A stretch of DNA of 64,000 nucleotides from Mactra quadrangularis (taxonomy: Eukaryota; Mollusca; Bivalvia; Venerida; Mactridae), in assembly GCA_025267735.1 (NCBI GenBank), contig CM046293.1, positions 9,882,560-9,946,559 of the forward strand, given 5' to 3'. Of the stretch, positions 1 to 12,061 are shown in pieces. Made by a program: the position numbers and the translations under genes. The stretch's first letter is position 1; every line of letters begins with the position of its first letter. The notes beneath the pieces were generated by a model. It saw only the letters and a list, made by a program, of their open reading frames with translations. It ran no database searches and was not told the origin of the DNA.

Positions 1-658
1 ACATTTTTGGTCTGACGGTTGCCATGGAAACGTTCATTTTGCAAAAAAACCAACACGATAACATGCTCTTTTCTTTTCATTTTTAAACTTATCATATAAT
101 TTTACATCAAATATAAAAAAATTGAAACAATTCTAGAAAGAAATATTTTTTAATGAAACTGTAGAAAACGTCTTTAACTGAAATTATTTCGATATGTATT
201 TAGGTCGTTACGTTGTGTTGTTAAATGCATTATTGTAACATGTGTATTGATATGTTTAATGTTATTTGCTTCTGATTGTAATTAAATTAAAGTTTTAATA
301 AACAACCATCATGTATGACAATTGAATACTACGCTTACCTTGAGCATTAATATTCTTAATCTTTTTATGCAGTTCAAAAACTAACGAATAATACCTTTAT
401 TATTTTTAAAACCATGTTCATACATTGATGATTATTTTGTAACATTGTATTTATGTTTTAAACCCAAACACGTCAACGCTAAAATATCAATGAAAGCTCA
501 TTCTTCATAGAAATGAACAAGTTGAAATATTGTCGAAGCGAAGCAGTCGTATATCATAAAGAAAACGAAAGCAATGAGTTAGATACATCAAACATTTATC
601 TCATTTTTAGTACAGAATCCATTCAGGATATGTTTATTTATACATGTATTTTGTATGA
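1..658. other. A+T-rich non-coding flank, nothing supported
   Basis: I see no coding exon, RNA gene or mobile element here. A 64-codon frame starting at 513 runs into the SINE at 670 and is treated as chance. Confidence 0.5.
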
Positions 659-669
659 ATATGTACATA

Positions 670-927
670 AATTCCCGGGCGGGGCATACTTTCGTGGAGC
701 TTTATAATGAAAACAAAATATACGGCCATTCTCCCTCTTACTAATGATTTTTAATTATGTAGGGCAGTTGTCATTCACTGACGAAAGTATGTGCTTAGTA
801 GTTAGTTAACAGCCAAATCCAGAGATTTAGTCTTAACAGGAGGAGTGAGTAGGTTGACTGGTCGCCTTTATATGACCTATACAATGTGTTGCTACGGAAA
901 TAAACCGAACAAAAATAAACCAACAAC
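670..927 (+). mobile_element. SINE family B, 5'-truncated at the B box
   Basis: The element begins at ATTCCCGGGCGGGGC, which is the end of the internal B-box region of other family B copies. It runs through the conserved body (TGTAGGGCAGTTGTCA, GGAGGAGTGAGTAGGTTGACTG) to the end GTTGCTACGG plus an A-rich tail. It is flanked by a perfect 11-bp direct repeat ATATGTACATA at 659-669 and 928-938. The repeat abuts the truncated end, so the copy was already truncated when it inserted. It therefore lacks the A box and cannot be transcribed from its own Pol III promoter. Confidence 0.9.
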
Positions 928-1566
928 ATATGTACATACTTATAAGTAATATGCCATTTAGACCAATGCATTATCATACACAAATCATAAAGAGAAATGT
1001 ACTTTAAATCATTAAAAAACACCATTTTATTTTAAGTAAGGAGTGTCTTTTTTCTCATATTTACTTCGTTCTTCAATGGAGAACTATTGAATTCATGCCA
1101 AATATAGTATTGTGAACAATATGTAAAATATGTATAAATGGTTTGGTCTAGCTATTCTAAGGTCGGTTTGGGAAATCGCCCATCAATTTAAAACTTGCTG
1201 TCATCCGTCCTGTATAATATTGAACACAATGTTGACCTAATTTTGTTCCATTGTATGATACAAGGACTAAAACTTGTGAGACTGTCTGTCAAAGTCTTTG
1301 AAAAGATATGAACAATAAAACATAATATAAATATTGTGTCGTAACGTATACTGACAGTAAATCTAAATGAAAGATCATGAATAAAACATGATTGATAAAT
1401 AAATTGAATATAAGTTAGACATGTTTATATACCATAAATCATTTTCGTCAGTAGAACTTCAAGGGCACAGTTTGTAGTTTCCTTATATCTTAAGGTATAT
1501 GTATAATAGGATATGTTTGTTCTAATCTTGGTTTCTATTTGAATAGATCTCTAGACCTAAGTTTTA

Positions 1567-1748
1567 ATCATACTCGTTTCGCAAGTGTCAGAAAATCGCC
1601 CTACATAATTAAGAAGCATTGGTAGGAGGGAGCATGAACGTAGAAATATATTAATGACTAAGCTCCACAAAAGTATGACCCGCCCGGGAATCGAACCCAC
1701 GACTCCTTGATCAGTAGACTTGCTTGCTACCAACTGAGCTAGCCTGTC
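1567..1748 (-). mobile_element. SINE family B, 3' part missing
   Basis: Read on the minus strand it has a tRNA-like head: A-box GCTAGCTCAGTTGGTAGC at the right end and B-box GGTTCGATTCC. The family B body follows (TACTTTTGTGGAGCTTAG, ATTCTTAATTATGTAGGGC). Homology stops near 1567, so about 100 bp of the family's 3' end is absent. No target-site duplication is clear, and the copy may have been truncated by deletion. It explains the 88-codon frame on this strand. Confidence 0.85.
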
Positions 1749-4700
1749 AGTTTTCCACACCTTCGAGACATTGTTCGACTTTTTGTCACAAAAGGACTGA
1801 ACAATTTCGGACATACATTGCAAAATTATGACGTACTCACATCAAGATATAAAAAGTATGAGGAAATAAACCTAGCTAATAAATCAATACATAATTCATA
1901 ACCATTGTATGTTTAATGTTTAGAACAAAATCTTGTAGAAGCTTAATCGACCTTCAAAACAGACAGATATGGATCTAAAACTGTAAATACTATTTTTTGT
2001 TTATATTAAGAAACTAAACTGTTTTGACATACGTTGCAATTATAATGATGTATTTATTGTTATTTAAACACATTGATTTCCAGGTTCCACTTACTGGATA
2101 CTTTCAGTCTATATAGTTTTTGTTTTTGACATACGTGTATTTGACAATGGGTTATAACTTTAAGTTATAGAAAACAGTCACACATTGTTAGTTGTAATTT
2201 CGTTGACTTCAAGTCTTTGTTTTAAAAAACCTAAATATCTCTGTTCGGCAAAAGTCATTTCTTGTTTGCTTATACGTGTATATAATGCAAATAGGAAGTA
2301 AAAATACATTTACAAGTAATATTGTACCGATAATAGTTTTCAGCGAATAGCAAGTGGTTTTTTATGTGAACAGATTACAAGGTTATGTCTAGAAATCAAA
2401 TCAACTCGGAGTTTGTGAGTAGGTTGACTGACAGACAACCGCGATATTATTGAGAATATTGTCGGATGAGCGTAGCAAACCTACCAACAGTAACAATATA
2501 AATTCAGTTTTCAGCACCTGCATATGTTACAATATAAACTATTCTCATTTACATGTTTCAAAATTATTACGTTCGTTGCAAAATCCATGTTATTACCCGC
2601 AGTCTTACCTGATTCCAACAAATCAATTAAGCATTATTTCATTAATTTTCTATACATTTTAGCAAGTTGTATTTGTGAATTTTATATCCAGGAACAATTT
2701 AAAAGCAATTTCAACATTTAATGTCTTGATAAGTACTAACGTACACGAATTGTTGTTTGTAATGATTATTTGTTTTATCATGGTGAAGTGTATTATGTTT
2801 GTACGACATGATAGGACACTTTGACATAATTAGTTATACTAGCACGTTCTCTTTATAATATTTTCGAGATATAAATATGTATGGATATCAGTAATCAAGC
2901 AAGACTGACTACATGATAAGCTGACATACTGTAGAACGACTATGTTTAATGATATTGTTCTTTACTGGTTCTAATAGCATTATAGTTATAATTCCATATT
3001 CATAGTAGGACGGCTAAGTTAGAAATTCTTCGTAATTCTCATATCTTAAGGGTAGTTTAGTACCAAAATAACTTAAGTATTAAAACAAGATATTTTCACT
3101 ATTGAACGTGCGTGTATGTGGTGCAATAAATGTAAATATACTGCAGATGTTCAAGTTTGTACATAATTTGAATTATCAAACATAATTCTGTAAACTTGTT
3201 TACGTGTTGTGATTAATTTATTTTTATAGAATTTTATTCCGCTCGACTACTTTAGTTGTTACAACATACGTCAACAATTCTTGAGTCAAAAGGCGTTACA
3301 ATTATGAAGAAGCTACACCCATTCGTATAGTTTAGCCATACTATATTTAAGGTCAGATTTGCCACTTACCATTTTATCAATGGGGGCTAATCCAAGCTAC
3401 TGGGTGATGTTTGTTTTATCAATGTGTTACGAACTTGTACTAAGAAGTAAATGTCTTTCTAAACACAGTGACTTAGATCGACTTTCCGCTGATAAATGTT
3501 TAATAGTTGCCAATGTATATAGTAGGACAACTATTCAGTATTTACGATATACATAATATACAACTTGGTTGTGATAAGTTAAACAACTTATGAACGTTTA
3601 ATTTGACGTACAATCCATATGTTAAGTTTAATCAAATCATAAAGTAAGAAGATATAAAGACATAAAATTATACTGCTAGTTGTACATTTATAAATGATAA
3701 TATACTTTAGTTTGGAATGTGTATAATAATATATTAAGCTAACTTTGTCATAATTGAGTTCAAAGCCGGAATAATGTATTTCATTTTCATGTTTAGACCG
3801 AATCAATCTATTGGTACTTTTTAATCGTTCATTGTTTAATGGCATTAATTTGCTTTCATATTGAAGTTCATGTATTCAGTTTTAGTTAAAATCAAGTTTG
3901 GTGAGCTAACCATCGCGAGTTACTGGTAAAGATGTTGAAATACCATAACATTCAGCCTGAAAAACAGTTACACATACTACAGTCTAATGCGATACTTTAC
4001 AATGCAACATTTACTTGATAAGTAAGAATTCATAATTCTTAAATCCATTCCCATAACCTTAGACAAATACAACAATAGCGTCCTTTGAATAGAGTAATAA
4101 AATAGTCGTTATAAAAAGATATATAAAAAGTGATGTTTTCGAAACAATAAACTAACAGTCAACATGTCTAAACGAACCACAAAACAAAATAAAACACCTG
4201 AACTAAAAGTTTTAGAGAAAATTCATATCGATGAATAAACAAAAAAAAGAATCTATTAAAACACATTTCTATTAAAACAATCTTACATGTACTGTTAAAT
4301 TTAAAATTTTAGAGAAAATAAATATCAATAAATAAACAAATAACACGTACGTTTCGATTAAAACCCATTTCTAATAACACAATCTTAAATATACTGTTAT
4401 TGTAGCCGTAATTTGTTTGTACTCTCATAAAATTTCTACTGTAATTGTTTGTAATTGTCAGTAAGTATAAAATACAAGAAACTTTAATTACTTAATGACG
4501 GAATAATAAGATTTCCATTTTCTTGTTAAAGTTTATATTAATTCTCTTTCTAAATACGGTATATGACGTCTGACTTTATAATTTAAAGAAACCACTTTCA
4601 ATTAACAAAACGTATGTGGAACGTAAGACAGAAACCAGAGGAAAGGTAGATAAATTTCTTAGACTTTGATTTTAAATAAATAGCTTTCTTTCACGTATAC

Positions 4701-5076
4701 AAAAAAGTGATGACGTACAATACTGGTAGAGTTAAAGTTATATCACGCCAACTAGAGGTATGTTTGGGAAGCAGATAAACATAGTGCGTACGTCATCTCT
4801 ATAAAACTATACTGCTCCAGATGATTATTATAGTTCATTAGGCATAAAAAGAAACTATTGCATCTTTAAGTCCATTTTTCGAAAACACTTATTAGAAAAG
4901 ATTCACTAAAATCTAAAAGAACCCATCCACTAAGATTTCAAACACTACATACAATGCACTTGCAGGTAAGGTATCAGTCATTAGACCTCACGTACATAAA
5001 GTATACTTCTAGTTCGTTCAAACAAATACTTCACTTTTAATAACATTTAATGATATTGTCCATGAAGTCGTTAATA
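1749..5076. other. A+T-rich non-coding stretch, no gene supported
   Basis: Several 60-85 codon frames occur on both strands, but they are A+T-driven and lack splice-site support. A short motif near 2410 (GTGAGTAGGTTGACTGAC) matches the 3' body of SINE family B and may be a fragment. Near 4797 there is a TATA-like CTATAAAACTA, followed about 150 bp later by ATGCACTTGCAG|GTAAGG, which could be a first exon. No downstream exon was found. Confidence 0.4.
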
Positions 5077-5293
5077 GCCGCGGCCGTGCCGTAGTGGTTA
5101 GTATGTCTGACTTCGAATCTGGAGATCGCAGGTTCGAGCCCAGTCGCGGCAGGTCATACCCTATACATGAGTTGTCGGCCTCGTGGTAGGGTAAGTTAGT
5201 ACTGGTGATAGTAAAATTGTCCAGGAAAACTATAGTAAAAAGAGCTGGCCGTCGTGTATATGACCTATATATGCGTTGAATGCGACGTTAAAA
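5077..5293 (+). mobile_element. SINE family A, full length
   Basis: The head GCCGCGGCCGTGCCGTAGTGG is tRNA-like. The 5' GCCGCG pairs with CGCGGC about 70 nt later, there is an anticodon-loop-like CTTCGAA, and the B-box GGTTCGAGCCC fits GGTTCRANNCC. The unrelated body contains GAGTTGTCGGCCTCGTGGTA and ends in GCGACGTTAAAAA. An imperfect target-site duplication (AAGTCGTTAAT on the left, AAGTCGTACATTAAT on the right) flanks it. A copy in the opposite orientation lies at 7.6 kb. The next element starts within about 10 bp, so this is a composite insertion site. Confidence 0.9.
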
Positions 5294-5302
5294 AAGTCGT
5301 AC

Positions 5303-5640
5303 ATTAATGCTACAGTCCCATAAACATAAAAATAGCCGTGAGGACACCGTACGGGCGCCGTGCGATCAAGCTCCGCAAGGACCCTTACGAACTATTGCGT
5401 GTCCGTACGGATTGTTATGTTTTTACCAGGGTCCATGAGATGAGCCCAGGATACACGCATCAGTTTCAGAGTCAAATCGTGAACAAAATCGTGGCCGAGT
5501 ATGGATTAAACATGCAAATCTTCCAGCTACGGCTCCGTACGGGTGTGTTGTTTTGTACCATGTGCGTAACGTCACCTTAATATGCGAAGCTTCCCACTGC
5601 TTACGATTGTCTGTCCAAGATTTTATGGGAGTGAGGCAAT
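5303..5640. mobile_element. Non-autonomous DNA transposon rich in CCGTACGG boxes, copy 1
   Basis: The ends are inverted repeats: CAGTCCCATAAA at 5313 and TTTTATGGGAGTG ending at 5633, with weaker pairing outward to about 20 bp. The interior is far more G+C-rich than the flanks and repeats an ACCGTACGGG/TCCGTACGGA box several times near both ends, as transposase-binding subterminal repeats do. A second copy about 85-90% identical is at 39.7 kb. It encodes no transposase. The overlapping 80-codon frames on both strands are by-products of its base composition. No superfamily is assigned because no clear target-site duplication was found. Confidence 0.75.
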
Positions 5641-7586
5641 GTGTTGTGACGTTTAGCGTCGCCATGTACAGTGTATACTAGTTGCTTTATTTGTATGATA
5701 ACTTCTCTGAAACGAAGTGTCGCCTTTTCTTTGAAATTTGATGTTGTCATAACAAAGTGTGTTATTGTAGACTGACATACACTTGACAGTAGTTATAATT
5801 AAACAGTTTCATACGACAAACACTATGCGTATCTCATATATCACTACCAAGACTCTCTGATCGAACACGCCCAGAAAATCTAGATATTCTATAGAAAGTG
5901 TTAATAGATAGAACTTAAATATTATTTTGAAAGAGTAGAACAAAACATATACAAGGTGAGTGAGAAGTATTGTTGCATTAATGAAAATGTTTCCCTGGAT
6001 TAACTTATAAATGTCAATGAACTTCAAGTATTTTTTTTAATGAATCGCGTGTTTAAGTTCAGCAAGACTACTTGAAACATTTAGATGTGCATCCACAAAC
6101 ATATAAAGAAAAGAGCACTTTCATCAAGTTGTACATAATAATAGCGAATTATACTTGATATAAAGTAAGCTATGTTATAAAATACAAGCATGAACATATT
6201 ACAGAGACATATTGCACTATTTGCGCTCTACCACTGCGCTTAGTGCAAGTCTCAGAGTCATTAGTATCATACTAAAATCAAGCTTTCAGAATTTCCTAAT
6301 TCTATTGAATATAAAACTTTTAATTTCATTATGAAATTCCATAATAAATGTTTTCTAAATCGATTTTTACTTCCATGAGTGAGGAAATAACAAGTTTGCC
6401 TTAATTTGAGAGAAATACATTAAGCCTGAACAAATAAGCAAATAACTTGAAACATCTTCCTTTGTTGATTCAGAGAAGAACGTAAATGAGCTATAAAAAC
6501 AACTAAATATATTACTTCGGGGTACAATTAATTACATTTCCATCTGATTATACAATTTCAAAGACATATTGCAGTTCCTTTTTCGTTATGTTTGAAGTAA
6601 TAAAATATCATAAGTATCAATAGTTTATAGGATATTGAAAATAGTGAAATACTAGTCAACGTAATCTGACACAATTTGTATATTTGCCATTTACAAAGCT
6701 GACAATACAGTAGCCGTTTCATCCGTTTTGTGAATATAACACAGTTATGTTTGCTTCCATTGATGGTCTATTATCGTTTTTTTTTTGAAAATGCAGGCGT
6801 TTTATATAAAATGGTATTGCTCTTAAACTGCATTCAATGAAACATAATTAACACTTATAGACTACTACTAACAAACCAATGCGTGTTAATGTATTAATGT
6901 TGAACCTACTCTCCAATATATCGGTTCAAAAGATTCACTCGTTCACTTTCTACCTCTGCTAAAATACTACGTTCAAGCTGATATTTCTATTTTTAGACAG
7001 AGTCACATAAACATTTAAAACGCATGACTGTTACGTGGTTTTTAAAAATAGATGCAAAAAATTCTCACGCCTGTAATTTCAAAATGTCGAAATGCAAAGA
7101 TGTTTGACAGTTTTGTATTAGTTAGATAATGAAAAATTAACAAAAATGAAAGTAAACATTGATCTTTTTAAATGTGTATCTCTGATCTTTTAACTGTAAA
7201 CATAGAGCAACTTATTGAACTTAAATACAAAGTGTAGCCACGCTATATATGACGTCATACGAGGTTGTATTCGTCACTAGTATGATCATACCATATAAGG
7301 TGTTGTTTACTCGTTCAACCAATGAAAATGCGTATACAGTTTTTCAGCTAAATTGAAATTTGGTAAACTTTCATTGGACGTTAAAAGGTTCATAGTAAAG
7401 GTCAATATCATAAATCGACACGTTTTAAGGCAGCGGATAAATGTAATGTATTCATTGAGCTGCGAAGGGAGCGTATACATGTTGAACCTAGTTGCAGTCA
7501 ATATGTAGAATAAGTTTATTTATGTTGTAAGGATATAAAACATGTTAAATACATCCAAAACGTTGAAATATACCCACAATAACAGA
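5641..7586. other. A+T-rich non-coding stretch
   Basis: Apart from the short tRNA-like fragment near 6.22 kb, I see no exon, repeat or mobile element that can be supported. Confidence 0.5.
6221..6246 (-). repeat. tRNA A-box-like fragment
   Basis: The minus strand reads CTAAGCGCAGTGGTAGAGCGC, which closely matches a tRNA D-arm/A-box. No B-box or acceptor stem follows, so this is not a tRNA gene. It is probably the worn head of a SINE. Confidence 0.35.
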
Positions 7587-7599
7587 TATATAAGTCGAT

Positions 7600-7843
7600 T
7601 TTGTTGTTGTTGTTTTTTTGGGGGTTTTTTAACGTCGCATTCAACACATATATAGGTTATATACACGACGGTCAGCTCTTCCTATTAAAGGTTTCCTTGA
7701 CACTTATCTATAACCAGTACTAACTTACCCTACCACGAGGCCGACAACTCATGTATAGGGTTTGACCTGCCGCGACCGGGTTTCGAATCCGCGATCTCCA
7801 GATTCGAAGTCAGACATGCTTAGCACTACGCCACGGCCGCGGC
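7600..7843 (-). mobile_element. SINE family A, full length, inverted relative to the 5.1-kb copy
   Basis: The minus strand gives the same tRNA-like head (GCCGCGGCCGTGGCGTAGTG), B-box GGTTTCGAATCCGCG-like (one base inserted) and family A body, ending at GCGACGTTAAAAAACC. The flanking repeat TATATAAGTCGAT/TATATAAGTTGAT, one mismatch in about 13 bp, marks the insertion. Confidence 0.88.
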
Positions 7844-7916
7844 TACTTATATAAGTTGATACATGAACACAAAAAACCTTGTTATAATCTTATTTGTTGT
7901 AAATTTGTTATCATCT

Positions 7917-8285
7917 TGACTGACATATATGGTCTAACCAGATACTATTACACTCGGGAGACACTGTAACAATGTTTCTTGCATTAAAAGAAATACTATA
8001 TCTGTTTTCAAACTGCTTACACAGAGGATATTCAATTTAAAAAAAGTTCACTGCTCAGCATTAGACAAAAATACGTTATAAATTTGATTTGGTTTCTAAT
8101 GGCTATATTTTCTCATTCTTACAATATCAATTATGTTGAATACTCGGCTTTATTGACGGAAAAGAGAAACACAATTGTTCTAACTTACTTTGATGTTCCT
8201 GTCTAATCTGAATGTTATGTTATAAATATTCTGGTCAGGCTTTTGTGTGGTCATTAACTATGTCTTAAAATGTAAGTTGTTTTTC
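7917..8285. repeat. Diverged tandem duplicate, left copy (about 2 kb period)
   Basis: Short blocks align with 9895-10270 in the same order: the ACATATATGGTCTAACCAGA region with ACATCCATGATCTCATCTAA; TTGATGTTCCTGTCTAATC with TCAATGTTCCTGTCTAGTC; and ATTCTGGTCAGGCTTTTG with ATTCTGGTCAGCTTTGTTG. Conservation peaks over the exon-like block at 8189-8257. The rest aligns poorly, so the duplication is old. Confidence 0.65.
8189..8257 (-). CDS. Exon-like block, 23 codons, NIYNITFRL motif
   Basis: A single open phase of 69 nt runs from a splice acceptor (TTTTAAGACATAG|TTA) to a near-consensus donor (ATCAAA|GTAAGT). It encodes LMTTQKPDQNIYNITFRL followed by DRNIK, and starts and ends in phase 0. The 10.2-kb copy is also 69 nt between the same two sites and reads DQNLDNIVVRLDRNIE after one frameshift, so the conserved part is peptide-like. 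The core resembles SDIFDITFKLINQ of the block E exons at 47-63 kb. The family and full gene are unknown. It could be an intact exon of a living gene or a relic. Confidence 0.5.
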
Positions 8286-9894
8286 GTGGTCAATATGTAG
8301 CTTAATATAGTCTACAAAACCAGTACCACCATTATCAAGTATTCAATTCTGAACGACCATGACTATCTTTTTTATAAATGAATCTTTGAAATCACAAATA
8401 TATATAAGTATAAAATAAAGTGTAAATGAAATAGCCATGCTCAGTTTCTTTGTTTATTCTTCATCAGTAACTCATTAGATATGTGTTTTTAGATATAAAA
8501 GTGTATCCAAAGTTGGTAAACTGATAAACAGAAAATAATAGAAAATAATTGCAAATTGCAAGGTGTACATGCAATGTTCTCGCCTAAATATATCATAAAT
8601 ACATGATCAATACCCTAGGTTATGAAGCAAAGATTACTCTCATGTTAATTCACTATAAAGTTTTGCTAAGTCTCAAAATGATAAGGTGTTCATATTGAAT
8701 ATAAATTGAACTTTTCGTTTGAGAAATTAGAAAACATAAAATAAGTCTACCACATTAGAATTCGTAATCAAATCTCAATTCTACATAAAACACAAAAGAA
8801 ACGCAAGTTCAGATAATAAATATATGACAAGAAGTTCTAAGTAATATTAGATTTAGAAACAATCAGTTTATATAGTTGTTTATGTATTGAATATTTTGAG
8901 CCTTGAAATTGGTGTCGACATTTTATAGTCTAGTTCAAATATTTTGTGTATTTATTTGTCCATTTTCTTTGGTATTCAACCATGTTAAATTTCTAGCATG
9001 CGCTATTTTGTGGTAATAAGCTTTTTCTGAGTTGAAGATCATAAATTTGTAAACAATACTATGCTATGTTATGACTGAAATCAACATTCGCCTGAATCAA
9101 CGGCACTTGGTTAAACAACTTTAGCCAAGTTAATTAACATCTTTAAAAAAACACAAAACGTCGCCGTGTGTGTTTCGGAAGAGACCAAACAAATTAAATT
9201 TGGTAATTCAGTCATCTTACATTCGTGATTAAATCATGCTATGCACTGCAAATAGGATTTTTACATTCAAAGTCATTAAAAGGAACTATCCAAATTTTAA
9301 ATTTAGACATCCGCCGATACTATATACTATATAAGAATTAAAATATTCCCCGTCAAACGACAACATATATAAAGACTCACATTAAGTATATAATAGACTT
9401 CGGTCAACTAAACAAAGTCACCGTTACATATCAAGCAGTCATAACCTTATCAAATATGCGCGCAAAGAGTAGCAAGTTTTGTAAAGGTAACATTTTGATC
9501 CTAATCGGCTATATTTGTACTTAATCAGACAACTGAAGTAAACATGTTTTAAACATGTTAGGTATCAAAGAAACAATTATTTTACCACAATTTACCAAAG
9601 ACGACTTCTCGAAGTAGACTATTTTGTCTATGTGCTGAATTATTCCAGCTTAATATAATTAATAGTCAATTATTCTAATGCATAAATAGTTGTGTAATTG
9701 AATCAAATACCTAAATTTACTGAAATAATTGACAGGAAGTGTACACACGAACAACGTGGCTTCAGTTATATAAGGTAAATGACAATGGTTAACTGTGCAA
9801 TTTTAACAACACAATGTCAGTGTATAATTCCAGTTGTGTCACTGACCTATTCACAAACAGGATGATATAGAAAATATTTGTATCCCATATGCTC

Positions 9895-10270
9895 AGAATC
9901 CTCTAATTATCTTGACCGACATCCATGATCTCATCTAATAATATTGTTCCCCAAGAGTCACATTTTTTCTGATAACAAATTTCATACAACATCATTACTT
10001 CGTAAAACAATGCTGACCTCTTAGTGCCAGACATACAACTTTTTATAAAATTCGATTTGAAGTTTGGATGCATTTAATGTCATTTTTCTTATATCTTACA
10101 AAACCGATTATGTTAAACACAAGACAATCAGTAGTCATTATATCTACCTTCAATGTTCCTGTCTAGTCGGACTACTATATTATCAAGATTCTGGTCAGCT
10201 TTGTTGCGGTCATTAACTCTCTCTCATAGTGGCTTGTTTCTCGCTGTTATTGTTCAGCTATATATTTTTT
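9895..10270. repeat. Diverged tandem duplicate, right copy
   Basis: Partner of 7917-8285, offset by about 1.98 kb. The same blocks appear in the same order and orientation. Nothing in it looks like transposon ends, so a segmental tandem duplication is the simplest reading. Confidence 0.65.
10148..10216 (-). pseudogene. Frameshifted copy of the 8.2-kb exon
   Basis: It aligns over 69 nt with the exon at 8189-8257. One base is lost after ATGACCGCAACAAAG, so the original phase reaches TAG. In the shifted phase it reads DQNLDNIVVRLDRNIE up to a possible donor GAAG|GTAGAT. The acceptor side (GAGAGAG|TTAATGACC) is retained. This is a decayed paralogue. Confidence 0.5.
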
Positions 10271-10982
10271 ATGTATTATAGTATTACAGTTACCAATTTC
10301 ACTTTTTACAATCAATTTGTATTAGATTAATAATCAAGCAATACTACATAAGCATGACTTTATGTTAACTATATAATATTTATGCTGAATGTACTGTTCA
10401 TTTTGAATCCGTCGGTATAGCGAACATGGGGTCATTTTTATAATGTTTTTTTTTCATAAAAATATGATGCCACAACGTAAACAATTTAGTGGTACAATGG
10501 TCAGTGTCAGTATTATAGTTTTAGAATCGGTTTTTTTATGAATTTAGTTTCGACTTTAGATTTATTTTCATTTATCAATAACTAATCTCTAAAAATTTAC
10601 AGCATTTATTATAATAATAATAACAGTTTAAATTTAGTTTTATGTGGTAAATAAGTTATTCGCCGAGTCGAGATTGATTTATTCTCATCGATAATAGTTT
10701 TTTTTAATTTTTAATGAAGAAAAACACAAATACATACCGGATACTGAAAGGCGGTCTGATGTATAGTGTATACGTATCGATATAGCATGGCATAATATTA
10801 TGCTGGTTTATTGATGGTATTTAAGTATCTATACCAAATAGTACACAAATAGTTATGTATTGCAGTGTTAAAGTCAATGTACTTAGGATATACTTCCAGA
10901 CATATATCATTTAATTCTAACCCAAGTCTTGCACTGTCCTTCTTTTTTATCTTATCGTATTTCTTAAGATTTAATGATACTG

Positions 10983-11043
10983 TCTGTTTTCTATATATGT
11001 AGACATCCCTCGAGACCAAATGAATTAAATGATTCCTCTATCA
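10983..11043 (-). pseudogene. Decayed copy of the 13.0-kb exon
   Basis: The minus strand reads IEESFNSFGLEGCLHI and then TAG. The paralogue at 12939-13024 reads IETSFNSCSLKRCLDI and continues. The acceptor AG of the paralogue is changed to TA here. Flanking sequence (ATTTATTTC, GATCTTATT) is also shared, so the whole segment was duplicated about 2 kb apart. Confidence 0.45.
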
Positions 11044-11484
11044 TAATGCAAGAAATAAATAAGATCACGTAAAATGTTAACCAGATGTCGCTCAACTACC
11101 TACAAGTATAAAAATCCAGCGGACATTTCAGACAGTCATAACGCACAAGTCGATATATTACTTGATGTTACAACTAGTTTGTTTTCGATGATGTCAGTTA
11201 ATTCCTTACGGCTGTATCTTTTATAAATGTTTTATAAACTTTGAATGCTTAATCAATATCAAAGAAGAACAGCATTAGCCTAGTTTAGAAAACAAAATAG
11301 ATTGCTTAAAAGTAAATTATTCCAAACAGTGACGCAGTATATTTGATTACTCATATTCACTGGTGTGTTTCTGACGACCAGTTTACTATATAATACTACA
11401 TCTAAGTTAAGTTTTTACTAATATATTTAAGCTCAATTGTGAAACCCGTTTTAACAACTAGAATTTATTACTTTCGAGTTCGCT

Positions 11485-11625
11485 TACTGGTCCCCCAGTG
11501 CCACTATAATAGGGTTTTTTTCTAAAGGAAACCACCGGGTGGGTTTTGGATAGGAATCGAACCACCACGGAGCTGGCTATCCATTTTGTGCCATTCAAAC
11601 GTCGAGAAACGCTCGGCGACGCCTG
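11485..11625 (-). mobile_element. SINE family E-like, tRNA-Ser/Leu-type head
   Basis: The minus strand has a D-arm-like CGTCGCCGAGCGTTTCTCG and, about 50 nt on, a perfect B-box GGTTCGATTCC. That spacing suits a tRNA with a long variable arm. A short unique tail follows. No target-site duplication is evident and there is only one copy, so the boundaries are approximate. An old tRNA pseudogene is the alternative. Confidence 0.5.
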
Positions 11626-11916
11626 CTCTTACAGACATGTTACGAAACTTTTTTAGGGGAAGCTTGAACTAATCATATTGTACGTTCAGTCTTTGATTTT
11701 TCAATCGTCCAAAATAGTGTGCTAAACCCAGGACTAAAACTGTAAAAAGTATATTACACTCTAACTGTCTTTGTTTAATAGTTTCAGTAAATTTATTGAT
11801 ATTTTGAAAGCCAGCAATTTTTCCACTTTTTAGCATATATATCAGCCAGCCTGGATTCTGGTTAAGTGAAATTACACTCGTTGTGATGCATTGAATCATT
11901 GAAACAAGTTTTTATT

Positions 11917-12061
11917 ACATGGGGTTTCCCCATGTTTAGTAGTGGACTGTGGCAAATCCACGATAAGAAGCACGTGTATATACATATCTTATCTAGTTAA
12001 AGGTCCCTTGTATCACTTCCATGAAGTGTATACAGCCATATACTCTACCAAAACCCCATGT
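11917..12061. repeat. Short element or inverted repeat with ACATGGGGTTT ends
   Basis: ACATGGGGTTT at 11917-11927 is mirrored by AAACCCCATGT at 12051-12061. The 145-bp interval has no coding capacity. I found no target-site duplication and no second copy, so it may be a small MITE or chance. Confidence 0.3.

Noticed and set aside
1676..1748. tRNA gene on the minus strand (and the other A/B-box heads)
   Set aside because: Each head is followed by a shared family-specific body and, in many cases, flanked by target duplications. They are SINEs, not tRNA genes.
2405..2432. SINE family B fragment
   Set aside because: Only about 18 bp match the 3' body of family B. Too short to call.
4797..4975. 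TATA box with mini-exon ATGCACTTGCAG|GTAAGG
   Set aside because: The donor is near consensus, but only four codons precede it and no downstream exon could be tied to it.
5338..5665. Two overlapping 80-codon frames on opposite strands
   Set aside because: They lie inside the CCGTACGG transposon. The second copy of the element does not preserve either frame.
9365..9490. Promoter plus first exon (CATATATAAAG, then ATGCGCGCAAAG... GTAAC)
   Set aside because: TATA-like strings are frequent in this A+T-rich DNA. The supposed exon has no partner and the related segments at 11.1 and 13.1 kb do not keep the ATG.
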